From Thermodesulfobacteriota bacterium (GTDB lineage Bacteria > Desulfobacterota > BSN033 > UBA1163): 5,623 nucleotides of DNA. Where the stretch lies: positions 1-5,623 of the forward strand of contig JASEIE010000257.1 in NCBI GenBank assembly GCA_030024065.1. The letters run 5' to 3'. This document shows, piece after piece, positions 1 through 5,496 of the stretch (the stretch's first letter is position 1; each line of letters opens with the position of its first letter). Under the pieces are notes generated by a model. That model searched no databases and had not been told where the DNA came from. It saw only the letters and a list, made by a program, of their open reading frames with translations. A program made the translations under genes and the position numbers.

Positions 1-50
1 CCATAATGATACCGGCAGCCGCTGATTAAATAGTGACTAAAGTGAACTAA

Positions 51-120
51 AGTTATAAGTGAGCTAAAGTGAGTGAAGATTTAAAACTTTAGGCACTCGT
101 AATTTTAGTCACTTGTAACT
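51..120. repeat. AT-rich imperfect palindrome with nested stems, downstream of the operon
   Basis: AGTTATAAGTG (51-61) pairs with CACTTGTAACT (110-120) with one T-G wobble, and an inner stem CTAAAGT/ACTTTAG lies at 64-70 and 86-92. The inner half-repeat also recurs as direct copies just outside the palindrome: the segment 32-50 holds GACTAAAGTG and GAACTAAAGT, and AGTGACTAAA at 32-41 has an exact inverted copy at 104-113. The mix of direct and inverted copies of an AAGTGA-CTAAAGT unit suggests a degenerate mobile repeat rather than a terminator, as no T-run follows on either strand. Confidence 0.6.
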
Positions 121-137
121 ACATATTCCCCGAACTC

Positions 138-171
138 CCCGCCTGCCAAAGCCTTGTGCGGCGGGCAGGCG
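138..171. repeat. GC-rich palindrome just after the last gene, possible terminator hairpin or repeat
   Basis: CGCCTGCC (140-147) has an exact inverted copy GGCAGGCG (164-171) with a 16-base loop, and a competing stem CCCGCC (138-143)/GGCGGG (160-165) uses overlapping bases. The minus-strand hairpin begins seven bases after the stop codon of the DUF2229-like gene, a good place for a transcription end, but no T tract follows, so intrinsic termination is doubtful. The 7-mer CGAACTC occurs at 131-137 and again at 170-176, bracketing the palindrome like a short target duplication. Terminator-like hairpin and small repeat insertion are both possible. Confidence 0.55.
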
Positions 172-177
172 AACTCA

Positions 178-1329
178 CTACTCCGAACTAATTTTCCTCT
201 CTTCCATCACATCCCGGAAGGCCTCGAGACGGGTGGTCAACCCCTCTCTTCCCGTATGTTCATCGAGGGAGAGAACAAGGAGAGGAATCGGAGTTCCTCC
301 TCTCACCTTCAATCTCCTCTTGACGAACTCCTGAAGAAGGGCATCAATGCCACATTTAAACGAGGTGAGAAAGACCACTCCATCGACACCCCCTGAAAGA
401 AAGTGAAACAAGGACCCCACGATCTCCCTTCCCGATGACCAATAAATCTCTTTGGAAAGGCCTGAGATCTGTTGGCTCACCTCCTTTTCCGAGAGGGCAT
501 CAGAAGTGATGATCCTCATCCCCAGACCTTTGGCAAAAGAGAGAATATTCTTATTCACATCCGTATCGAAAAGATTGTAGGGATGACCGATGAATGCCAC
601 CTTAAAATCCCCCTTCTCCTCTTCATCCGCCCCCGCCAGAGACTTTGTTGTAACCCTTTTCTTGTCACCCTGAACTCGTTTCAGGGTCTCATCATTTATC
701 GTTCTTATTAGATGCTGAAACAAGTCCAGCATGACATTTTGCCTTAATTTGCTTTTTGAGACACAGTCTCCCGGAATAGAGGAGATCATTGGGGCGGAAG
801 GCGTTGGAATTTCCAGCTCAAAGAGCTGCCCTGCAGGGAGCCGGTTGATTCGATCTTCCCATCCCTTTTGAAAATTTGAAAAGGACTGTTCTGCTTTATG
901 GAATGCCTTCTTGCTCTCCTTCTTCGAAGCACCCAGCTTCTCGCCGATCCTTGAAAAGGATTGGAGAAAGGAGTATCCCCTTACCCGAAGATCGATCGTC
1001 TCATCGATGATGGAAACGTTTCCCTCTGTGGCAAGACGGACGATATCCGGAGCCCCTCGAAATTTAGGACACATGATAGTGGTGCGATGAAGGCTCACCA
1101 GCCGAGGGACGAAGAGATGGTCCACCTTGTCCTTCAGATCAACGGAATGGGTGACCAAAAGTTTCATGGGAAGGCAACTGTCCTCAAAATAGATGATCTT
1201 CCCTCTTTTCCCCACTCCACCGGAAACGACCACCTTCCAGCCCAACGCCTCAAAGAAAGTCTTCCAGAGAGGGAAGTAACGGTAGAACATCAGGGCCTTT
1301 GGAATGCCTATGCGACCTTTCTCTTCCAT
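178..1329 (-). CDS. DUF2229/COG3580-like CoA dehydratase activase-related protein carrying an in-frame repeat insertion
   Basis: A 383-residue protein of the DUF2229 (acyl-CoA dehydratase activase-related) type. It opens with RIGIPKALMFYRYFPLWKTF at 6-25, the hallmark N-terminus of the family. FEDSCLPMK at 48-56 (C52) and MCPKFRGAPD at 86-95 (C87) follow, then a second domain from KVAFIGHPYNLFD at 243-255, TSFKCGIDAL at 322-331 (C326) and DEHTGREGLTTRLEAF at 356-371. C52, C87 and C326 are candidate Fe-S ligands. In relatives that are fused into one long activase, this module sits behind a BadF/BcrA-type ATPase domain; no such ATPase is present here. Between the two domains lies an unusual linker (about 170-242), of which residues 198-222 are encoded by a palindromic repeat element at 663-736; the reading frame stays open. 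It is the last gene, starting inside its upstream neighbour, and ends seven bases before a GC-rich palindrome. Precise function is unknown. Confidence 0.82.
   Translation of the reverse strand: MEEKGRIGIPKALMFYRYFPLWKTFFEALGWKVVVSGGVGKRGKIIYFEDSCLPMKLLVTHSVDLKDKVDHLFVPRLVSLHRTTIMCPKFRGAPDIVRLATEGNVSIIDETIDLRVRGYSFLQSFSRIGEKLGASKKESKKAFHKAEQSFSNFQKGWEDRINRLPAGQLFELEIPTPSAPMISSIPGDCVSKSKLRQNVMLDLFQHLIRTINDETLKRVQGDKKRVTTKSLAGADEEEKGDFKVAFIGHPYNLFDTDVNKNILSFAKGLGMRIITSDALSEKEVSQQISGLSKEIYWSSGREIVGSLFHFLSGGVDGVVFLTSFKCGIDALLQEFVKRRLKVRGGTPIPLLVLSLDEHTGREGLTTRLEAFRDVMEERKISSE
663..736. repeat. 74-base double-hairpin palindromic element inside the DUF2229-like gene
   Basis: Two 26-base arms (663-688 and 711-736) are inverted copies of each other, matching at 20 of 26 positions around a 22-base AT-rich centre. 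Each arm is itself a hairpin: ACCCTGAA/TTCAGGGT at 667-674 and 680-687, and ATGCTG/CAGCAT at 712-717 and 727-732. Four of the six differences between the arms fall at paired stem positions and compensate each other, so each small hairpin is kept. This organisation is like paired REP units. The element is read through in frame as residues 198-222 of the protein, beginning NVMLDLFQHL and ending LKRVQGD. I recognise this general sequence type as a dispersed intergenic repeat of many bacteria, but copy number here cannot be seen. Confidence 0.85.
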
Positions 1330-2408
1330 TGCAACATCTCGACAAAGGCCTCGAGCAGTGTCTGGATTCGGCCTTCGATCTCCTGTTCATCGAGAATCAA
1401 CGTGAGGATGGGAATGTCCCAGTCCTTTCCCACACGGGTCAAGATTCCGGAGGCAGTGGTTTCAGGCATACAGGCAAAGGGCATGAGATGGACCACTCCA
1501 TCGTACCCCTCCTGAGATCTCAGAATCGCCTCACCGATGGAGACATTACACTCCGCACCCACATCATAACCGAGATAAGCCTTCGATGCCTCGAAGAATC
1601 GAATCCTCTCCGAATTCTGATCCGCCTTGTTCTTTCGCAAACTTCTCAGGATATGGGTGGAGAACCAGGAGGTGCGCGTCACTTCTGCTTCCAGCTCACC
1701 CAATTTCTGTTCCACTCCCCGGTTGATATGGGGATCCATCACCGTGTAGAGTTCTCCCACGATGGCAATCTTAAGAGGAGTCCGAGAGAAATCCTGCTCT
1801 GTCTCCTGAAGGAAGGCCCTTCCTTTTCGAACCGCTTCCTCGAGTGTCCCCGGGGTCTTGGCCCCGTCCACCCATGAAAGGGCCTTCTTCAATCTCTTCT
1901 GGGTTTCACCTTTCTTTATCTCTCTCGGCCTCACCTTCATCGCCAATTTTTCCAATGCCTCACAGGCCATCATCTTCTTCCATCCCATATAGAGCCCATA
2001 GGGAAAGAGAAGGATATTCTTCCAGCTCAACTCCTTCTTCAGTTCTTTCGTCTCCTCATAATTCTTCCAGATCGCCTGATAGGTGAGTCGGGGCGGGATG
2101 GTCAGCCACCGGTAATGAAGCCCCATATCTTCAAGGATCACCTTCTGGACGAGGTCATAGAGTCCCAGACGGCAGGGAGGACCGCTTCCGACCATGACGA
2201 TCGTATCGGCTCCCATCTGAAGGGCCTCGATAAAGTTTCCAAGGATGATTTTAAAAGGAAGACAGATGCATTCGTTGGAATGCTGAACGCCAAGGGTCAG
2301 AGTTCTCCGGCTGGTTTCAGGAGGAACGATGTAAGGGATTTGAGAGGTCTCTGCAATGGCCTTGCAGAAGATGTGCATCGTGCCCAGGTGAGGGAAAGTG
2401 ACCTTCAT
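1308..2408 (-). CDS. COG3581-like CoA dehydratase/activase-related protein
   Basis: A 366-residue member of the superfamily that includes 2-hydroxyacyl-CoA dehydratase subunits and the non-ATPase parts of large activase-like proteins. Visible features: HSNECICLPFK at 43-53, whose C47 and C49 resemble the CxP cysteines of the superfamily; GSGPPCRLG at 74-82 with C79; an internal domain start KIAIVGELYTVMDPHINRG at 213-231; and a C-terminal block with C287, C313 and LDEQEIEGRIQTLLEAF at 339-355. C47 or C49, C79, C287 and C313 are plausible Fe-S ligands, but that is inference. No signal peptide or membrane segment is seen, so it is probably cytosolic. It is joined to the radical SAM gene by a four-base ATGA overlap and overlaps the next gene by 22 bases. 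The internal block and C-terminus recur in that neighbour, suggesting a paralogous pair acting as one complex. The biochemical role of COG3581 proteins is poorly defined, so I assign no reaction. Confidence 0.8.
   Translation of the reverse strand: MKVTFPHLGTMHIFCKAIAETSQIPYIVPPETSRRTLTLGVQHSNECICLPFKIILGNFIEALQMGADTIVMVGSGPPCRLGLYDLVQKVILEDMGLHYRWLTIPPRLTYQAIWKNYEETKELKKELSWKNILLFPYGLYMGWKKMMACEALEKLAMKVRPREIKKGETQKRLKKALSWVDGAKTPGTLEEAVRKGRAFLQETEQDFSRTPLKIAIVGELYTVMDPHINRGVEQKLGELEAEVTRTSWFSTHILRSLRKNKADQNSERIRFFEASKAYLGYDVGAECNVSIGEAILRSQEGYDGVVHLMPFACMPETTASGILTRVGKDWDIPILTLILDEQEIEGRIQTLLEAFVEMLQWKRKVA
2405..2408 (-). promoter_or_regulatory. ATGA stop-start overlap coupling the radical SAM and COG3581-like genes
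   Basis: On the minus strand the start ATG of the COG3581-like gene (2408-2406) shares bases with the TGA stop of the radical SAM gene (2407-2405). There is only a weak ribosome binding site upstream (AGG about 11 bases before the ATG), so re-initiation by terminating ribosomes is the likely route of expression, which would tie the amounts of the two proteins together. Confidence 0.75.
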
Positions 2409-3805
2409 CCATGTTGGCCTGCAACCTTTTTTCCTTTTGAGGAAGCCTGACTACTTCGACTTTCGTTCCTCTCCTTCCAGGCAGCTTCCGCAATCTTCCG
2501 ATAGGTTTTTGAATAGGTGTCAATGGCCGGGGCCAGTTCCGTGAAGAACCCATCCGCCCCCTCGTGAGTAAAATATTTGGCAAACTTAAGGGCGAACTCT
2601 TTTCCCTGTTCAGGATAATCAATCAGGGGGCAATTGATGAAATAGTTTTCCGAGAAAGGCTGCCTCGAACGGAACTCCCTGAAGAGGGGTGAGTTGAGGG
2701 CCTCCATAAGAGACTTCTCTTTTACATTGTCAGATGCAAAATGGCAGAAGACACAGGGCTCCAGATCGCCACGGGCATTGACATGGAAGTACTTTCTCCC
2801 TCCGGCAATGCATCCCTGGGTAAGACAGCCGTCATTCCAGAAATCGACCATGAGCAGGGGCTTGGTCGCCCTGAAATAGGCAAACCGTTCTCGTATCCGG
2901 TTCCTCTGTTCTGGGGTGGCCATGAGGCTGAGGTCTGCATTGCGACCAATGGGGATATAGTGGAAGTTCCAGAGGAAAATGCATCCCTTCTCCACGAGAA
3001 AATCGATGAAGGCATCGCTTGAGATAACATCCGAATTTCGGATGGTCTGGGTGGTTGAGATGGCGAAGAAGATGCCTGCTTTTTTTAGCCAGTCCATGAC
3101 CTGGACCACCCGGTCGAATTGTCCTTTTCCCCTCCTATCATCGGTCTCCTCCCTGAGACCTTCGAGGCTGATAGCGGGAACGACATTGCCCAGGGCTACG
3201 AATCGCTCCACCATCTTCTCATCGATCAGAGTGCCATTGGTATATACCTGGAAAATGGTATCCTGGTGTTTTTCAAAGAGATCGAAGAGATCCCTTCTCA
3301 GAAAGGGCTCCCCGCCGGTGATGATCACAAGGTGGATGCCCATCTCCTTGCATTCCCCGACCAGGCGATCCATCACCTCAAAAGGAAGCTCCTCCTCGGT
3401 CGGATAGGACCCCGAATAACAGCCAAAGCAGTTGAGATTGCATCGCATCGTGGGGCTCATCAGCATCGCATTGGGCGGTTTAAAACCCCTCTCGGCCTCA
3501 AAAGCCCTTCTGCGGTTGGTGCCTACCAGAAGCTGGTTGATGATGAAGTTGGTGATGATCTTCTTTCGATGGAGAGGGTGGGTCTCGTTGAGAACCCTTC
3601 TCGCAATGGTCAGGGCCGGATGATCGGTCTGAAAGAGAGCCCGAATCCACCGGATCTTTTCACGGTAGGGCTCCTTCTGCGGAATCTTCTCGGCCAGATA
3701 GGTAAGGCGGACCAGATTTTCCTTTGAAGCATTGGCAAAGAGCGAAAGAGCGGCTGCAGTAAATTTTCCGATGGAGTAAAATTTTGCTTTCTGATAAAGA
3801 TCCAT
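2405..3805 (-). CDS. Radical SAM protein with SPASM-like C-terminal cysteine domain
   Basis: Iron-sulfur enzyme predicted to cleave S-adenosylmethionine and start a radical reaction; substrate unknown. Numbered from ATG 3805 (466 residues), an N-terminal helical region of about 110 residues precedes the radical SAM core. The core has the canonical CxxxCxxC motif with C122, C126 and C129 binding a [4Fe-4S] cluster, and GGEP at 164-167 for SAM contact. The C-terminal third holds further cysteines C327, C332, C351, C354 and C392, in a GCIAGGR and GDLEPCVFC context typical of SPASM or SPASM-like auxiliary cluster domains. Many SPASM proteins modify peptides, but others act on small molecules, and no precursor peptide gene is visible here. 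The last 20 or so residues are serine- and lysine-rich and look disordered. Its TGA stop overlaps the next gene's ATG (ATGA). An alternative GTG start at 3811 would add two residues. Confidence 0.9.
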   Translation of the reverse strand: MDLYQKAKFYSIGKFTAAALSLFANASKENLVRLTYLAEKIPQKEPYREKIRWIRALFQTDHPALTIARRVLNETHPLHRKKIITNFIINQLLVGTNRRRAFEAERGFKPPNAMLMSPTMRCNLNCFGCYSGSYPTEEELPFEVMDRLVGECKEMGIHLVIITGGEPFLRRDLFDLFEKHQDTIFQVYTNGTLIDEKMVERFVALGNVVPAISLEGLREETDDRRGKGQFDRVVQVMDWLKKAGIFFAISTTQTIRNSDVISSDAFIDFLVEKGCIFLWNFHYIPIGRNADLSLMATPEQRNRIRERFAYFRATKPLLMVDFWNDGCLTQGCIAGGRKYFHVNARGDLEPCVFCHFASDNVKEKSLMEALNSPLFREFRSRQPFSENYFINCPLIDYPEQGKEFALKFAKYFTHEGADGFFTELAPAIDTYSKTYRKIAEAAWKERNESRSSQASSKGKKVAGQHG

Positions 3806-3808
3806 TTT

Positions 3809-3814
3809 CACCTC
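3809..3814 (-). promoter_or_regulatory. Ribosome binding site of the radical SAM gene, overlapping the upstream stop
   Basis: GAGGTG on the minus strand (3814-3809) lies three bases before the ATG at 3805 and includes two bases of the glycosyltransferase TGA stop (3815-3813). It favours ATG 3805 over the in-frame GTG at 3811, which is itself part of this motif and has no well-spaced site of its own. The arrangement suggests translational coupling between the two genes. Confidence 0.65.
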
Positions 3815-4499
3815 ACCAGAACAGGCTTCGAAGAAAGAGTTTACAGACGAGCCAGGTATCGGTCACAGCCCTGAAATGGCTTGAACCTGTCCCGTCAACC
3901 TTCTGAACATTAATGGGGATTGATAACACACTGAACCCTTTTTTGCAAGCCTTGATCAGGAGTTCCAACTCCGTATCAAATCCCTGAGTGGTGAGATCGA
4001 CCTCTCTGAGGACCGCCGTGCGGATCAATCGAAAACCGGACTGGCTATCCGTGATATCTGAATGGCAGAGTCGTGAGACTGCCTTTACTCCCAATCGATT
4101 CCAGAATCGCCGCAGCAAGGTCATCCTGTAAAATTCTCCGGCCCGCGAGGCGATGAGGATATCGGGTTTGACACTCCAAAAAACGTTGAGGAGGAATGGA
4201 ATCTCCAAGGGGTCATGCTGACCATCCGCATCGAGGGTGATGACGACTGGATAGTCCTTTTCGTTTTCGAGGAGACACTGAAACCCTGTCCGGAGAGCAG
4301 CCCCTTTCCCACGATTACCCGGGTGTTTCAGGAGATGAGCTCCATATTCCAGAACAATCCTCTTGGTCTCATCTATGGAGCCATCATCCACAACAATCAC
4401 ATCGATCCCAAGGGATTGCACCTTTTCCAGGACCGAACCAATGGTCCCTTGGGCATTATAGGCAGGAATCAGGACACAAATTTTTTTAATACTTTGCAT
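3813..4499 (-). CDS. Family 2 glycosyltransferase (GT-A fold, dolichyl-phosphate mannose synthase-like)
   Basis: Transfers a sugar from a nucleotide-sugar donor to a lipid carrier or growing glycan. The 228-residue protein is essentially one GT-A domain: IPAYN near residues 11-15, the nucleotide-binding DDGS at 38-41, a NRGKGAALRTGF segment at 62-73, and the metal-binding DADGQH at 90-95. DSQSGFR at 151-157 and FDTELEL at 174-180 follow, the pattern expected of dolichyl- or polyprenyl-phosphate sugar synthase-like GT2 enzymes. No C-terminal membrane helices follow, so it is probably cytosolic or peripheral. An 89-base spacer separates it from the deacetylase upstream, and its stop codon overlaps the ribosome binding site of the radical SAM gene. 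The start at 4499 has only a weak Shine-Dalgarno (GGA about eight bases upstream), so translation may be modest. Donor and acceptor cannot be read from sequence. Confidence 0.92.
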   Translation of the reverse strand: MQSIKKICVLIPAYNAQGTIGSVLEKVQSLGIDVIVVDDGSIDETKRIVLEYGAHLLKHPGNRGKGAALRTGFQCLLENEKDYPVVITLDADGQHDPLEIPFLLNVFWSVKPDILIASRAGEFYRMTLLRRFWNRLGVKAVSRLCHSDITDSQSGFRLIRTAVLREVDLTTQGFDTELELLIKACKKGFSVLSIPINVQKVDGTGSSHFRAVTDTWLVCKLFLRSLFW

Positions 4500-4586
4500 G
4501 GAGTTAATCCACTGTTCTTAGTTTAACTATTTTGTCTTAATGATTCCAAGCACCAAATGACAGAGTCCATAGTATAGCATCTTTTA

Positions 4587-4607
4587 CGCTATGCGCTACG
4601 CCCTATG
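4587..4607. repeat. Imperfect heptanucleotide tandem repeat across the deacetylase stop codon
   Basis: On the plus strand three consecutive 7-mers read CGCTATG, CGCTACG and CCCTATG, each differing from the first at no more than one position. The deacetylase stop codon (TAG, minus strand, 4591-4589) lies within the first unit, and the final residues (about RIGRSA) are encoded by the repeat. Because 7 is not a multiple of 3, gain or loss of one unit would shift the C-terminal frame. Three imperfect units is a short array, so chance is possible. Confidence 0.5.
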
Positions 4608-5437
4608 CGATTTATATTAAGGGCCTCCTTCACCGTTGAGAATTCAAAATCGTTAAGGAGTCGAATCATTCGCTCCTCCGTTGTCCTGATCTTCCCATAA
4701 CAGACAAATCGTTTGATCCAGGGAAGAGCGATGGGAAGTGGATGAGAATCGAAGTCAGAGGGATGGCAGAAGATGAGGACAGGGTGGCCAAGGCGGTGAT
4801 GGCGAAGGATCGTCTTTCGAATGCTCCGGTAGGGAAATATCCTCAATCCCCATCCGCCCCCCACAGGAAGGTTTCCAAGGGGGAAGGTCATGACGAGGGG
4901 TGGATATTCCTTGATCTCACCATACGGGGTGGCCACGGTATAGGGTATTGCAGGAGCATCCGGAATTCCGATGAAACGGAGCGGAGCGATACTCGAATCA
5001 TAGAGGAACCCATTCCGGGCCAGAAGGTCGAGTGCCCAGCGGGAGTCTCTCTCTCCCTGACAGATCGACCACTGGGGTGCACGGTAACCGATGACCTTCT
5101 CCCCGATCATTCCTTCGATCAGGCTCTTCGATCGGAAGAGGTCCTGCAGGAACTCATCCTTCGTCTGCTTATAGACCTGAACATGACCATAGCCGTGGGA
5201 GGCAATCTCATGCCCTTCGCCATGAATCATTCTCACCGCTTCCGGTGTCCTCTCTGCCACATATCCAAGGATGAAGAAGGTGGCCCGGACCTTAAACCGA
5301 TGGAAAAGGGTGAGGATCTTCTCAAGATTGGAGAGGATCCGGCTCTCGCATCGATCCCAGGAAGAAGGGGGAAGGATGTGCTCAATATCACAGATATGAT
5401 ACCAATCCTCCACATCCACCGTTAGGATGTTTTTCAT
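4589..5437 (-). CDS. Polysaccharide deacetylase, NodB fold, XrtA/PEP-CTERM-locus-like
   Basis: Probable carbohydrate esterase family 4 enzyme that removes N- or O-acetyl groups from a surface or exported polysaccharide. Numbered from the ATG at 5437 (282 residues), motif 1 is TVDVEDWYH near residues 6-14 with acidic residues D8, E10 and D11. The metal-binding SHGYGH motif supplies H81 and H85, GYRAPQWS lies at 117-124, and HPSDFD at 225-230 carries the late catalytic histidine. The DVEDW start, RAPQWS motif and roughly 280-residue length match the subfamily found in exosortase (XrtA)/PEP-CTERM exopolysaccharide loci. No signal peptide or membrane helix is visible, so it may act in the cytoplasm or at the membrane face. 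An in-frame ATG at 5443 is also possible, but GGGA lies about eight bases before 5437 and too close to 5443. It is the first gene after the promoter. The last codons and stop run into a heptanucleotide repeat. The exact substrate is unknown. Confidence 0.88.
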   Translation of the reverse strand: MKNILTVDVEDWYHICDIEHILPPSSWDRCESRILSNLEKILTLFHRFKVRATFFILGYVAERTPEAVRMIHGEGHEIASHGYGHVQVYKQTKDEFLQDLFRSKSLIEGMIGEKVIGYRAPQWSICQGERDSRWALDLLARNGFLYDSSIAPLRFIGIPDAPAIPYTVATPYGEIKEYPPLVMTFPLGNLPVGGGWGLRIFPYRSIRKTILRHHRLGHPVLIFCHPSDFDSHPLPIALPWIKRFVCYGKIRTTEERMIRLLNDFEFSTVKEALNINRIGRSA

Positions 5438-5467
5438 TGCCATATTCCCACATTGCTATTCATTTTC

Positions 5468-5496
5468 ATTTTAGAGGAACGTAGAGTCACTGTCAA
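5468..5496 (-). promoter_or_regulatory. Sigma-70-type promoter for the five-gene operon
   Basis: Read on the minus strand, a perfect -35 hexamer TTGACA (5496-5491) is followed by a 17-base spacer and a -10 hexamer TAAAAT (5473-5468), five of six matches to TATAAT. Transcription would start near 5461, giving a leader of roughly 20 bases before the first gene. This is the only convincing promoter I see on the minus strand, and it sits directly before the first of five co-directional genes. No operator palindrome is evident around it. Motif and spacing are seen directly; activity is inferred. Confidence 0.8.

Noticed and set aside
1..180. CRISPR array in the repeat-rich end
   Set aside because: The repeated units are short, degenerate and in both orientations, without regular spacers.
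663..736. The in-gene palindrome as an intron, riboswitch or internal terminator
   Set aside because: The reading frame passes through it uninterrupted, no T tract follows the hairpins on the coding strand, and its paired-hairpin form fits a dispersed repeat better.
1299..1877. Plus-strand open frame opposite the COG3581-like gene
   Set aside because: Antisense to conserved coding sequence, with no family resemblance.
3119..3727. Plus-strand open frame of 202 codons opposite the radical SAM gene
   Set aside because: Antisense shadow of the conserved CxxxCxxC-containing gene; no domain, ribosome binding site or promoter seen.
4500..4588. Possible internal promoter before the glycosyltransferase (TTGGAA with TAAACT, 18-base spacing, minus strand)
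   Set aside because: Both hexamers match consensus at only four of six positions in AT-rich sequence; not strong enough to call.
4574..4592. ATAGC/GCTAT hairpin after the deacetylase as a terminator
   Set aside because: Only a five-pair stem with a nine-base loop and no T tract on the minus strand.
4742..5425. Long plus-strand open frame opposite the deacetylase
   Set aside because: It lies wholly antisense to a gene with clear catalytic motifs, has no recognisable domain, and similar antisense frames occur opposite every gene here, as expected from codon bias.
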